DNA of 64,000 nucleotides from Doryteuthis pealeii (GCA_023376005.1 CM042152.1:84515174-84579173); one strand, 5' to 3'; positions 34,803 through 47,499 are shown, counted from the first letter of the stretch. A program made the numbers and translations. Notes: generated from the letters alone by a model not told the origin.

Positions 34803-35308
34803 ATACATTATTTATATTTTGCTTGAAGGCAATTATAATGCATGTATCGCATAAAATTCGATAATTATAGAAAATAATCTTGACAAGTGAATCCCGGCAA
34901 AGGATGGTTCACTATGCAGAACACCATACAGACTGTTTCAACTTTATTAAGTCTCATCAGCGATGTATACTAACGACTCCCCTCCGACAGGAATTGAAAC
35001 CGGGACCTCAGCAGGCATAGTCAGAGACCATATCCGTTCGGCCACCGGTACATAGCGAACAATCCCTGCAAAATTAACCTTGTCAATGATACTACACGCC
35101 TCTACCATAGTAGGTAAGGGGACGTTTATTGAGTAGTAAACAAACTCGGCCATAAGCTCTTCGGCGAAGTGAATAAGATTTTTGGATGTTTGTTTTTTAT
35201 AGAAGCATTGTTGAATAAATTATTATTTATATTTTGCTTGAAGGCAATTATAATTATAATTATCGAATTTTATGCGATACATGCATTATAATTACCTTCA
35301 AGCAAAAT

Positions 35309-35315
<7 letters not shown>
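34803..35315 (-). mobile_element. Inverted-repeat element with tRNA-like head and hammerhead ribozyme, copy R
   Basis: Mirror of 23,641-24,148. Over the G+C-rich interior it differs from L by at least four transitions, two of them making the tRNA-like head more regular (GGTGGCCGAACGG and TTTCAATTCC). The ribozyme segment is unchanged. This copy therefore looks closer to the ancestral form. Confidence 0.72.
34921..34966 (-). ncRNA. Hammerhead ribozyme, copy R
   Basis: On the minus strand: ACATCG, CTGATGA, stem II GACTT/AAGTT, GAAA, stem III ACA/TGT, cleavage A, TGGTGT. Identical to the L copy across all 46 nt while the flanks have diverged. Confidence 0.75.
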
Positions 35316-35362
<47 letters not shown>

Positions 35363-35604
35363 TTTCAACAACTTTCTTAATAACTTTCTTTGAAAGTAAA
35401 ATATTGCTCTGTATATAATTGATTTATTGGTTATTATACATTGAGCTCTCTGAGGGATTTATAAAAGTCCTTGTATGAATCTATATGTTTGCACCTACAA
35501 GATCATACAGTATGGTTGTACAGTGAGATTTCAATGATCCCAAATAGAATCATCCCTTACTTACCAGTCATTTGGATTATCTTATATATGTGTGTGTATG
35601 TGTG

Positions 35605-35644
<40 letters not shown>

Positions 35645-36182
35645 AAGAGAGGATGATTTAATGAAGAAAACAAAAAAATCAAGCGATTCATAATTTTGAC
35701 CATCAATACAAAGAAGTAACCAAATAAGTCAGAATTATGAATGAATATAAAAGTGATCAATACATTTGTAGAGCTGGTTTAGATAACCAATAAAATCATA
35801 ATATATCTACCTAGATTTCACTGTTAGGATCTTCAGGATAATTCTGATTGAAATTGATTAAAACAGGCAGATGTAAACAAAATACATGAGAGAAAGAATT
35901 CAGCGTACGGAAAGAATGCAGCTTGTGTTTTGATTTTTAAGAGAAGGTTAATAGGTTTGAATTCAGAGTTTTCCTTCTTCTAGACTGGTTGCCACACAAA
36001 GTTTAAAGAGCCCAGTCAGCCATATCTTACCCATAGTTGTAGAAAGAAGGGTTGGATTTGTATGTTTGCCAGAAGTTAGGATTGTGCAGATACAAAGTCA
36101 AAAACATTTGGAGATTGTCAGTATCATCACCTATGCAATCATCAGACCAAGTTTATGCCTGCATTATTCTAACTTAGATATA

Positions 36183-37291
36183 CTAGCAAATATATACACC
36201 TTCCTCCGGGTGCAAGTATTTAAGTTTTAATGTAATAAAATATTAGATTAAATCAGAAAGGCTAATGAAACTAAATAAGAATGCAGATAAAAAGATTTGA
36301 AACAGAGTGCAAGTATTTAAGTTTTAATGTAATAAAATATTAGATTAAATCAGAAAGGCTAATGAAACTAAATAAGAATGCAGATAAAAAGATTTGAAAC
36401 AGAGTGCAAGTATTTAAGTTTTAATGTAATAAAATATTAGATTAAATCAGAAAGGCTAATGAAACTAAATAAGAATGCAGATAAAAAGATTTGAAACAGA
36501 GTGCAAGTATTTAAGTTTTAATGTAATAAAATATTAGATTAAATCAGAAAGGCTAATGAAACTAAATAAGAATGCAGATAAAAAGATTTGAAACAGAGTG
36601 CAAGTATTTAAGTTTTAATGTAATAAAATATTAGATTAAATCAGAAAGGCTAATGAAACTAAATAAGAATGCAGATAAAAAGATTTGAAACAGAGTGCAA
36701 GTATTTAAGTTTTAATGTAATAAAATATTAGATTAAATCAGAAAGGCTAATGAAACTAATTAAGAATTCAGATAAAAAGATTTGAAACGGAGGGGGTATA
36801 ATCGGAAAATAGAACAACTGAAACTTACTCTTTCATCACTTCCGTTTTTCAATGCTAAATTTTGCTAATTTAACTATTTAGTTAAAATAGGAAGTAAAGA
36901 ATAAAATTACAGTTATTTCTTCTTTTTAATGAGTTTCTTTTAGGATTTATCCCCGAGATTTATGTTCATATTCATTAAGATAAAACCAAACAATTAGAAA
37001 TCAATAATACCAAGCATATTTTTATTAAAATCAGTTTTTTTAATATCAATATGCAAATTAGCTTTACGTTTACGCTGAAAACTGGTATTTTGTTGAATAT
37101 ATAAATACAATTGCATGTGATTAGGTAAGGCCAACAGTATTAATAATGTCAAACAGTTTTATTATTAATTGAGGTTTAAATAGAAATAGAATCATGGAGA
37201 ATGTGACATAAATAACTAAGGAAATTGTGACTTGAGAAGTAATATAGTTTCGGTTACAGACAGAAAACACACAATCTCCATTATAATAAGA
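36183..37291 (-). mobile_element. Non-autonomous Helitron, family He1, copy R
   Basis: The minus strand starts TCTTATTATAATGGAGATTG at 37,291 and ends in CTAG at 36,183-36,186. It is ~300 bp longer than the L copy, entirely because of extra 97-bp units. The 3' hairpin here is imperfect (CACCTTCCTCCGGGTG). Confidence 0.82.
36210..36791 (+). repeat. Six 97-bp tandem units inside Helitron He1
   Basis: Unit starts (GTGCAAGTATTTAAG) fall at 36,210, 36,307, 36,404, 36,501, 36,598 and 36,695, exactly 97 bp apart. The middle units look identical, and the last differs at a few positions near its end. L has three units, and segment A and the 52,708 copy have one. Confidence 0.97.
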
Positions 37292-37343
37292 TATGCTCTG
37301 TCACTGATATTGAGCACTCTTTATTTATATATGTACCAAACTA

Positions 37344-37386
<43 letters not shown>

Positions 37387-37589
37387 CTCAGCTCACAATA
37401 GCTTGCCTTCTAAATCACAACTGCCGACTGTCAAAAAATTTGGCTTATTTATGACTTCACTCCATTCCCACCAACCCCCTCATTTCCGGTCTGTACTCTT
37501 ATAAAAAGAAATTAAATTTCGGGCGCCATTTTCTTCCCAGCCCAAGGTAAGACGAGTTTCATTTTTTATCTTAAATTACAATATCTATA

Positions 37590-38900
37590 CTAGCAAAAGT
37601 ACCCGGTCCATGACCAGACTAAAAAAAAATTAGGAACACCATAGAATGAGTGAGGAGAAAACAGGAGTAAGGGAGAAAATAAAAGGAAAATGATTTATCA
37701 ATTTTTTTAAAATCGCTGAGAATTTGTATTGTAAAATTTTTGTTTATTTTAGGAATTTTTTCTTTTTCTTTACATTTAAGATATTATTTTTAAAAATGCA
37801 TTCCTAAACTTTATTAAAGATTTAACGATAAACAAAGCTAAGAATTGGTGTATTATAATATTCGTTTATTTTAAGAATAGTCTCTTTTTGTTGTTTACAT
37901 TTTTGAAACAATTTTATTTTTTTTAAGCGAGTTTCTTTGCCTGTTGATTTCAAATGGTAGAAATATATTCGTTTAATCCTTTTTTTACCATATTAAAATG
38001 TTACAATAAAATGCTAAGAATTAAATACTTACAATTGCTCGTATTACAATTTCTTTTTTTCTTTTCTTTTTCTTTTTTTCTAAATCTCTTTTGTATATAC
38101 GAAAAAATTAGATACTGATTAAAAATGTATATATTTTATTCTAAAATGAAAGTATAAATAATAAAAAACAATGTTGGGTTATTATTAATTGTTAAATTAA
38201 ATGCAGCCAGCGATTTTTAAAATATTAGCAGTAGCAGCTATGCCACGATTATCGCAAATCATTTGATTTTGGTTTAATTAATTATGTATATCCCTTAATC
38301 AGTAAAAATCAATAACCAAATTTGGTGTGTTTCTTAGTTATAAGGATATCAAGGTGTATGCAAGATTTCGAATCTGGATAACATCTCATTTCTGAGTTAT
38401 AAGTCGACACGTACATACCAAACTTTCTTTTATATTAGTATTATCTGCGTTATTCGGACTATTGTCCTCATCTTCATTGTTATCTGTACAACGTTTTGGA
38501 CGATATGCCCTCCGCCCTTCTTCAGGTATTTTTTGTCGGACTCGGGAACCTTTTCGGACTCGGGAACCTTTTTTTTCGAACTCGGGAACTTTCTTGTTGT
38601 AGTTGGGAACCTTCCTGTCGTAATCAGGAGCCATCACGGAACTTTGAACCTAACCCTTTATTCAGTCCACGGAGGTATCCTGTTCTCATTGACTACAACA
38701 AGAAAGTTCCCGAGTTCAAAAAGAAAGTTCCTGAGTCCGAGAAGGTTCCCGAGTCCGACAAGAAATACCTGAAGAAGGCCGGAGGGTATATCAGCCGAAA
38801 CGTTGTACAGATAACAATGAAGATGAGGACAATAGTCCGAATAACGCAGATAATACTAATCATCAAGCCTCATCTCAAACTTTCTTTTATATATATAGAT
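37590..38900 (-). mobile_element. Helitron, family He2, copy R
   Basis: The minus strand starts TCTATATATATAAAAGAAAG at 38,900 and ends TTTTGCTAG at 37,590. The start matches the Helitron consensus better than L. It holds the same ~400-bp internal inverted repeat (about 38,430-38,860), whose frame at 38,496-39,044 stays open for 182 codons because of repeated K-V-P-E units. That frame runs out into a GA microsatellite and is not a credible gene. Confidence 0.76.

Positions 38901-38902
<2 letters not shown>

Positions 38903-38940
<38 letters not shown>
38903..38940. repeat. (GA)n microsatellite, copy R
   Basis: Mirror of 20,337-20,378, directly abutting the Helitron terminus. Confidence 0.95.
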
Positions 38941-38944
<4 letters not shown>

Positions 38945-39263
38945 ACTATTTACAATTACAACTTTTTCAAGGAAATCAATTGTGATTGTTCCTTTCATAT
39001 CCCAGGAGACTGTCAAAAGAACTATTTTTCTTTTCTGTCTTTAAAAAGTAGGAAAGAAAAATGTCTGCAATTGTGCTTATGAGTTGATTTTAATGGCATG
39101 TCAATCCATTTAGGATTATTTTATGCCTAGAGGTTAGGGAATCACATTCATTGTACATTTATGTTTACATATTTTGTGTAATTGTTTCTTAACTCTTTGC
39201 CAACCAGATTTCCTTCATGGCTATTTCTAATTTTCTTGGTATTTTTATTTATGTGTAATAATC

Positions 39264-39566
39264 AATTGAGAGTTACCTCCCCTATTTTATTATTACTTTT
39301 GGGGAACTCCTTGGTGTTTCTAAAAGTATATAAGCTCTCAGTAAATTGTAACATTATTCTAAGTAGAATAAAGCTTTCTTAAGCCTATTCGTGTGTTCGT
39401 TTATCATTACAGATGGAGAGTTACCTCCCTTATTTTATTATTACCTACCCTTTGGGAACTCTTTGTGTTTCTAAGAGTATATAAGCTCTCAGTAAACTGT
39501 AACATTATTCTAAGTAGAATAAAGCTTTCTTAAGCTTATCCATGTTTTTGTCTATCATTACAGTAT
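39264..39566 (+). repeat. Tandem pair of 148-bp LTR-like units, copy R
   Basis: Each unit has AGTTACCTCCC, TTTTATTATTAC, a TATA-type GTATATAAGCTCTCAGTAAA and GTAGAATAAAGCTTTCTTAAG, with equivalent points at 39,271 and 39,419. TATA followed by AATAAA in a short unit resembles a compact LTR or another retroelement end. No internal coding region lies beside it. Confidence 0.6.
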
Positions 39567-40542
39567 GATGGGATATTTCAAAGTTCTCTATCTATTCACC
39601 TGAGAACTCATTCTATTCAAATAAAATCCTATTATTATTGTAATCTGAGTCCTTCTGTGCAATTATAATGAACTAATTATCAGCAATTTACAGTAGAATC
39701 ACAGTGGAGTGAGAGATGCTGTGAGCGGTTTAAAGTAGGCAAAGTGTTACCAGTTTGTTTTTTTTTAAATTTTCACACAGTCTTCTTGAATACAAGTACT
39801 ACCACTCTGGGTCAAAGTGGACCAGGTAGTAATGGCAGTTGTAAAAAATATATCTCAGGTAGGTGGGTTGTCTCCCTTGGTTGACATGCTTCTTTTCAAT
39901 CCAACCAATCACAGGCCTGCAATTTTCGACACCAAAAATTGAAAATAAAAATCTTCCTCTTTGGTATCAGCGTCTTCTGGGATTGAACGTAAAACACGTC
40001 ACTCAATATTCAGCAGATATTGGAAAAGGGCCGTTGTATGTATGATAACTTACTATAACCATTCCAAGGACTCAGTTAAGTGGAATTGTATTCATTTATA
40101 TTCATATAATTGACATTCCCCACAGACAATACTATCGTTTGCGACAACAATTATTACAAATGTATTTTCTTGTATGTATAAATGTATTAATACAGTGTTA
40201 TTTGAAATTCCATGTTGTGTTCATGTGTTTCCTGTTTCTACTCCACACTCCCCAGAGCTCCAAGACTGGAATCTCAACACTGGATGCATTTTAGTGTTTA
40301 GTGTCATATCCAGAAAACTCCTTTTTTTGGGGGGGGGGGACAATGGGTTCTTAACTTTCTCTAGGGGAGACAGCATATTCTAAGCCCAGCCAAGATCTAA
40401 GATCTGTAAATGCATCTTTTTTTTTTTTTCATTGAATGATTAATTGGTAATCATTTTGGCAAGAAGACAAAGAAATATTCCTTACGAGAATTTCTGCCAA
40501 ATTCTATTGATTTTTGAAAATTAATATTATCAGCATGGAAAG

Positions 40543-41037
40543 TAGGGTAGGTCAATTTTTAAACTGTAATGTCACCCGTCTGGCAAAAGTTACAAATTAT
40601 CATAAACAATTACCACACAAAATATTTCTTTTAAAACTTTGCCTTCGTTTGAGGAAATAGATTTCAATCTTTTAAAATGTTATCAGTTACAGCTTAATTA
40701 TTATGTAAAAAGCAGCAGATCAGACGTGTCTGATGATGGGGGGAATATTTTCAATTTGAATTCTAATTATAATATTTTATTTGTTTCTCTTAAAATGACA
40801 ATATTTCTTTTTTAGATATTGAAATTGCTAAATTTTCTAACCAATTTCTAAGCTAAATGATGCATAACAAGAATTTTTGGTGCATCTTAGTAGACGATCT
40901 TTGATGCTATTTCCTCAAACAATGATGCAAGTAAGAGATCTAGTTTTTTTGTATCAGTATTCATTATACCAATACACAACTTTCGCTGTTTGAGAGAATT
41001 TGATATTTTTTTTTAAGTGAAAAATCAACCTACCCTA
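40543..41037 (-). mobile_element. TIR element, family T1, inner copy R
   Basis: Ends TAGGGTAGGTCAATTTTT and AAAATCAACCTACCCTA are clear inverted repeats of ~17 bp. Mirror of 18,326-18,816. Confidence 0.8.
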
Positions 41038-41389
41038 GTGTACGTGCACCTGTACACACACTCTCAGACAGCCAAACTTTATGGAGAGATATTACGGGCA
41101 ATTCTTTTTCTTTTCTTTTTTTCGATGCTGAAAAACCAAGAAAGTGAAGAGTTTGTTTATCATTTCTCATTCATTTTTTTGCTGTTGTCATGGCAACTAG
41201 GCATTTGTTGTATTTATAAGCGTATACGTGACAGGAGGTTGTAGTTATTTTAACATTACCAACTGATTGTATGGTTAGTGGGCATGGCAGCAGGTTAACT
41301 GGTTGCGTGAAGAAAGTGGTTGGTTTAAAAGTATAAGAAAATAATTCTACCAGCACTCATATTGCAATGGAATAAAGAGAAATTTTATG

Positions 41390-42000
41390 GTTTGGTTTGT
41401 TTTTTTTATGGCACATCAAAACTCTGTTGGGTCATTTAATACTGAATCAAATAATTTTCATAAGCAAAGGATTTTGGTTGATTACAGTAATTGTGGTCAC
41501 CCAATTAAGTATTGAATATACTCATCGTTGCTTAACTTAGGTGATCTAGTGGGAACAGGTGCTTTTATCATGACTGATAGATTGATTGATAGATAGGTAG
41601 GTTGGCTGGTTGGCTGGTTTGCTGGTTGTTTTGTTTACAGCATATCAACCCTCTTTAAGGTTATTTGATGCCGAATCAAGTCATTTCGATAAACAAAGGA
41701 CTCGGGTTACTTAGAGTACCTGCTGTTGCTTAAGTGGTCACCCAATTAAGTATTGAACAGAGTCATCACTGCTTAACTTGGGTGATCTAGCAAGAACAGG
41801 TGCTTTCAGTGTGGCTTGACAGTGATAAATAGATAGATAGATAGGTTGATTGGTTGGTTGGTTGGTTGGTTGGTTGTTTTGTTTACAACATATCAACCCT
41901 TTTCGGGTCATTTGACTCAGTTGCTTACAGAACCTGCTGTTGCTTAAGTGTTCATCCAGTTAAGTATTGAACTGGTTCATCACTTTGGTGATCTGAGAAA
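41390..42000 (-). repeat. 5S rRNA-derived tandem repeat, copy R
   Basis: Three units on the minus strand mirror those in L; 5S-like cores lie at about 41,480-41,570, 41,715-41,820 and 41,935-42,000. The middle unit reads GATCACCCAAGTTAAGCAGT on the minus strand, slightly closer to 5S rRNA than the L copy. The (TTGG)n runs between units mirror the (CCAA)n runs. Confidence 0.8.
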
Positions 42001-42585
42001 TTTATGTTCATATTTAATAAATGCATAAAACATGAACATTTTAGTAAAAAGTTTTTTTGTTTTTTTAATAATGAATTCTGCATTTATGTTGACACATAAA
42101 ATGTGTATATGTAAATACTTTCAATGGAAGTTGTATGATGTGTTAGAAAAAATTGAGTTCCGCCCTAAAGTCAAACCCCTACTCATCATGGCAGGGTGGT
42201 GTGTTGTAGGTGACTCACCTATGACCAGAAATAAAGTTGATAAACAAAGGTTATTAATTTTAAATATACATTAAAGACTGGGTCTCTTTTTTTTTGTTGG
42301 TATTTGATTACTTTTCTATCTTTTAAACCAACCAATAGTAATTCCTCCATTAAAATGAGATGAGTCTCTTTTCGAGTCCCTGGGGGGTTAGAGTTGGCTG
42401 TCCAATTTAACTTTGGCTTTAATTTTACCCCAACCTTCAAGGAATTTTTATTTGTATTTGTACAATTTTTTTTTCTTCTGTATTTATGTGAGTTGAAAAT
42501 CATTTTCCAAGAAATGTTATTTTTCCTCTTTTCCTCTTCAAAACATGTGACCAATACAAATTACCTTTCACGACAAATGATTAAT

Positions 42586-43873
42586 GTGTGGAGGATGATC
42601 CCTAATAAGGACCGAGCCTATTCTAGTCGTGACCACCTTTACTATTTCATAGGTTTTCAGGTTTAAAATATTTTAACAACTATCTAAGTAATTCTTTAAA
42701 GATTGTTGTAGGTGACTCACCTATGACCAGAAAAATGGACTTACCCAAAGGGTATATTTAGCAGAGCAAAGCTGCTCAAGTGAGAAGTAGCAAATGCATG
42801 TCTTCGTGTATGCTGTTACCAAGGAAACCCTCCTCATTTTGTACATTGCTATATGTTGAATACATTCTGTTCTTTACTTTTATCTCCGTGTTGAGGATTT
42901 ATTTATTGACCCTTAAAACAGGTCATAAAATGGTGTAAATGTGATAATGTCTGTCATGGCTCACCCAGATTAGAGTTCCCGTAGGAGTTGCACCCCCTTA
43001 CACCATTTTATTTCCTCACTTTGTTTACATCTGTGACTACTTCGCTACCGGAAGGAGTATCTTCAGTACCCAGAATCCCCTGTGAGTAGTGGGACCTTTA
43101 ATTCTTTTCCACAATAGTTTGTTTATTGAACGGACGTGTCTCATCTTTCCTCTTCATGTTCATCTCTCATAGAACAGTTTCTTACACCTTTCTTGTGGAT
43201 GGAATAAACGAAATTACCCTACCCACGGTTTTTATTATTCTTTGCTTGAAGAAGTTCAACTACGTGTAACGAAAAGCCATATATACGCTTTGGACAAGAT
43301 GTATACAGTGAAGTAGAAGGCACGATAATGTCAGAATGATGCCATTGGGAAATTAAGTTCCTTGTAGGACCACCCAAGGTGGACAGATCTGGCACCCAGT
43401 GGTATTAGGGCCACAACCCGATCAAAGGGGCTATGATGAAAATTCCAAGAAGCAACTGCACCAGAAACCAGGGGTTACTTTTGGTCCTCTCATCCCTGCG
43501 TCTGCTGGATAATCTGAGGCAAGCAAGACTGTCTTCTTGAGGGGTTTTGGGGGACAGATTGCATATTTCCTATTCTTATGATACTCCATCTTTGAATGGA
43601 TGGAACCAGCTCAACTCACCCTGGATGAATTCTGCCACAAGACAAGAAAAGTTGAGTTTCCCATTTCAATTTTCTTGATCAAATCTGTCAAGATTTTAGA
43701 AGAATAAAAAAAAAAAGGATTTGCTTTTTGAATTTTGAAGTTTTTTATTTAGAAATTTTAATTCATTTGTCTGAATTATTGCGATGAAGCTTCATAATTT
43801 GTATCGCTATCACTATACTGAGGTGATCACTACTAGAATAGACTCAGTCCTAATTAGTGATCATCCTCCACAC
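42586..43873 (+). mobile_element. ~1.29-kb TIR element, copy R
   Basis: Ends GTGTGGAGGATGATCCCTAA and TAATTAGTGATCATCCTCCAC are imperfect inverses. The interior includes a second copy of AGGTGACTCACCTATGACCA (42,712), which first appears at 42,208 outside the element. Mirror of 15,534-16,804. Confidence 0.68.
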
Positions 43874-43940
43874 AATAATACAATAACCAACATTATGTTT
43901 TTTTGTTTTGTGTGACATTGTTTATATAGTGTAATGTGTC

Positions 43941-44142
43941 TTCCTTTTCTTCTTCTTCTTCTTCTTCTTCTTCTTCTTCTTCAATAGACCTTTCTTCTTC
44001 TTCTTCTTCTTTAACAGACCTTTCTTCTTCTTCTTCTTCTTCTTCTTCTTTAACAGACCTTTCTTCTTCTTCTTCTTCTTCTTTAACAGACCTTTCTTCT
44101 TCTTCTTCTTCTTCTTCTTCTTCTTCTTCTTCTTCTTCTTCA
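43941..44142 (+). repeat. (TTC)n minisatellite punctuated by AACAGACC, copy R
   Basis: TTC blocks of varied length are separated by TTTAACAGACC or TCAATAGACC, with five such spacers. The 93-codon poly-Ser frame across it (and the poly-Lys frame opposite) is a repeat artefact. Confidence 0.94.
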
Positions 44143-44261
44143 ACAGAGAACTACTGCAAGGTCACCAAAAGGCCAAACCTTGTCAATCATCTAACGGTTA
44201 TTTTCCATGATTCATAATTACCAGTTACATTTAAATTCTATTCTACCATACATAATCAAGC

Positions 44262-44690
44262 CAAAATTGGCTTGGTCATATCAGGAGGATGGACAAATGC
44301 TGCATCCCCAAAGACCTACTGTATGGTGAATTAGTAGAGGGCGCCCAACCAGTAGAGAGACCACGCCTGTACTTTAAAGATGTCTGCAAGAGGGACATGA
44401 AGACATGCCACATCAACACCAACACATGGGAGGCTTGTGCAAAAGACCATGTGACCTAATGCCTCCTCGCCAAACAAGGAACGAGAAGGAGTGAAAAAGA
44501 GAGGAAAGTAGTCGTTGCAGAAAAGAGAGCCAAAAGGAAGGAGAGACTACAGCAACTCCAGCAAGCATCACTGTTTGCAGTCACTGCACCAGAGATTGCC
44601 ATTCAATAATTGGTCTGTTCAGCCACTCACGCAGTTGCAGATAAAAAAAAAAATTCTAAAGTGGACACTACACCATTGTCTTTATTTGCC
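44262..44690 (+). pseudogene. LINE C-terminal fragment, copy R
   Basis: From GGCTTGGTCATATCAGGAGG this follows the LINE tail at 4,355-4,750, including the GACATGAAGACATGCCACAT block and the Cys/His-rich end. Stops (for example GACCTAATG at 44,453) and indels break the frame. Confidence 0.82.
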
Positions 44691-44880
44691 GGAAGGATGC
44701 CAACAACCAACCATACATAATTAATAGGCAACCTATCAATTAAGTAACAATCTACTATCTTACTCACTTTCCTTAAAATCAGCATTTTATAAAACCTTGG
44801 CTTTTCTCTGGGCTTGAACACCAGGAATTATGCAACTATCTCAGTTACAAGGCAGGCTTAATGATTGATATATTCAGTAG

Positions 44881-45375
44881 AATTGGTTGATTTTTACCTT
44901 TTTTAAAAATATCAAATTCTTCCAAATGGTGAAAGTTATGTGTTGGTATAATGAATACTGATACCAAAAACTAGATCTCATACATGCACCATTGTTTGAG
45001 GAAATAACATCAAAGATCATCTACTAAAATGCACCAAAATTCCTCATTTTTGCTAAATTTAGCTGAGTAATTGGTTAGAAAATATAGCAATTTCAATATT
45101 TAAAACTGAGGTTGTCATTTTAAATGACGTGAATAAAATATAATTAGAATTCAAATTGAAAATAAGACCCCTTCACCACCTGATATTTTACCTACTAAGC
45201 TGATTTTTACCTACTAAGCTGTAAAAGTGATAATGTTTTAAAAGATTGAAATCTATTTCCTAAAAAAGAAGGCAAAGTTTTGAAGAAAAAATATTTTGTA
45301 TGGTAATTCTTTATGTTAATTTGCAACTTTCACCACACGGGAACTGTTACAGTTCCAAAATCGACCTACCCTAAT
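44881..45375 (+). mobile_element. TIR element, family T1, outer copy R
   Basis: Left end AATTGGTTGATTTTTACC is decayed; right end AAAATCGACCTACCCTA is good. Mirror of 14,023-14,515. Confidence 0.72.
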
Positions 45376-45724
45376 CTTCAGTGACACAGGAAACTGTGAA
45401 ATTATTTGCTCTTCTATTGACTGACAACTTTGAACTTTGTGAATTCCTTTTTTTTTTCCTGTCAAAAATATTCACACTTTGATATGTCATTGGAGAATCA
45501 ATATTCCTTCAAAGGACGTGAATTAAGTTAATGTTTACTGATTCACTTTTGACTTTCTTAAGACACTGCATGTGATCTTGGATCAATTGATGCTCAATCA
45601 AATGGTTGGCATTTGTTGTGATTATGTAACGGTTTCTGCGTTATGGATATTGGCTCAGAGTAGCATAGTCTGGCACAAGGCCAGACAAAAATAAAAAATG
45701 GGGCACTTTTGTTGCAGTTTAAAA

Positions 45725-45930
45725 ATTATTTCCTATAACTCCAACATAAAAAAATATTGATTGACTGATGAATTATTTATTTATTTATTGATCTACTAGG
45801 AAAAAAGAAGACAGGGTGAGGGTTAGGGTTAGGGTTTAGGGTTTAGGGTTAGTTAATGGGAAAATGATGGGTAGATTAATTAACAGATAAAATTCATTCA
45901 GAGTGGTTCCCCTTTTTTAGATTAGAGTTT
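45725..45930. mobile_element. MITE with internal telomere-like repeats, copy R
   Basis: The left end TTATTTCCTATAACTCCAAC and a right end with AGAGTGGTTCCCC flank a core with GGGTTAGGGTTAGGGTTTAG at 45,821-45,848. Mirror of 12,415-12,617, but without the poly-T expansion. Confidence 0.82.
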
Positions 45931-45944
45931 TTTTTATTAATAAC

Positions 45945-46262
45945 CATGGAAAATTTGATAGCCATTGTTCTTCCTGTTCTTCCCTCCGATCAATCGGCTG
46001 GTCACGTCAAGCCCTAGCACCTATATGATTTTCCCAACCCTATTGCCCTTATGGCAAGCCCCAACCCCTTTTTATCATATGGGTGCTAGAAGGCGGTGGC
46101 TGCGGGTCTACATGTCCTGGGAATGACGTTAAACTCTATCTGATGGTGAGGTTCCAGTTTTGGAGGTTTGGGGAATGTGGAGCACCCCTTCATCACAATT
46201 GCTCCCAGGTCGACTCTGACCCGGAGTGGTAGTACCTGTTAGGGTCCCATCTATGGGTTAAA
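45945..46262 (+). repeat. GC-richer repeat block, copy R
   Basis: Mirror of 12,075-12,405 with several one-base indels. It ends at TCCCATCTATGGGTTAAATAG. Confidence 0.55.
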
Positions 46263-46835
46263 TAGAAAAATGTATTTATAAAAAATTGTGTTATCCATTA
46301 AGAATTGATTTATTTCAAAACTTTATCGGCATTAAATGACCCACTGAGGTTGATATGCCGTAAAACAAAAAACAAAAACAAAAAAATCTTGCTGTTCTTG
46401 ACTTATAAATGACATATCGATGGAGAATAAACAAAACTAAAATAAAATTGGTCAGATTTAAGAAAACTAGGTTACCTCCCTTGGACCATGAGTCATTTTA
46501 ATAATATTTATGAATAATTTTTTTTTGTTTTTGCAAAAGTGCCAACGATGATTAACAAGATATTTTTACTAATCATTTCTAATGTAGTTGCAGTTATAGA
46601 TCGAGGCCAGATGAATCTGGACTTGGTAAAAAAAAAATGTGTGTGTGTGTGGTGGGTAACATTGAAGAAATCACTTCTCGTTTTTTGTAATAATATGGAG
46701 CTCTCCCCAAACTCCAAGTCTAGTCCCAGGGAACCGTCTCGCCAGGCAGCACCTCCCTATTGAACTTACAAAAATATATTCAGGACCAATCCTGATGCCT
46801 AAGACGTCACTAAAAAAGAAGAAAAAAAAAGAAAG

Positions 46836-47072
46836 GGATTATTTCTTATAACTCCAACCTAAAAAAGGGGAACCACTCTGATTGAGTGATAAATTATTTA
46901 TTTATTTTCCCATTAAACTAACCCTAAACCCTGACCCTAAACCTAACTCTAACCCTAAACCCCAACCCCAACCCCGTCTTCTTTTTTCCTAGTAGATCAA
47001 TCAATAAATAAATAATTTATCAGTCAATCAGAGTGGTTCCCCTATTTTAGGTTGGAGTTATAGGAAATAACC
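46836..47072. mobile_element. MITE with telomere-like repeats, third copy
   Basis: Left end GGATTATTTCTTATAACTCC and right end GGAGTTATAGGAAATAACC are inverted, as are AGGGGAACCACTCTGATTGA and TCAATCAGAGTGGTTCCCCT. The core has AACCCTAAACCCTGACCCTA at about 46,920, degenerate telomeric repeats. It lies just outside the palindrome. Confidence 0.85.
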
Positions 47073-47499
47073 AAGAAAAGAATAAACTTACAAGACTGGA
47101 CAATTTCTGAAACAATCCACATGTATTCCTGAGGGGTGAGGGGGGTCCCCACCTTGCGCCAAAATCCACTCTTAGGAGGAGGAGGAGGGGAGTGAGTGGT
47201 AAACGTCGATCTTGCAGATATACGGCAGTGAAGTTATCAAAGTTTATAAACTCGTGGCAGTGATGATGTCATTTCCTGTTCACTGACCAATGAAAATGTC
47301 TGCTTAAGATTTTGCCAGTCAAGAAAATGATTTTTGTATAAGAGAAGGCATGAACTCAACTATCCCTAGAGACAAAGATAAAGACATAAATATTCTTCAC
47401 AAGGGAAATTACAAATCAATGTGATCATTGTACACAAAACTATCTAAGGCATGCACTCAAATTTCCCTGCAGCACCCTTTTTCCTCTGAGGGTTTCTGA

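Larger units (their letters stand above)
29597..46640 (+). repeat. Right arm (R) of the giant inverted repeat
   Basis: Mirror of L as listed under 11,708-29,410. R continues without a break into single-copy DNA at 46,640, so it is the arm anchored to a unique flank and probably represents the true locus. Confidence 0.92.

Noticed and set aside
36210..36791. CRISPR-like array
   Set aside because: The 97-bp units are contiguous without unique spacers and lie inside a Helitron in a eukaryotic genome.
38496..39044. 182-codon frame, the longest in the window
   Set aside because: It crosses a short tandem repeat inside a Helitron and then a GA microsatellite; the mirror in L is broken into short frames.
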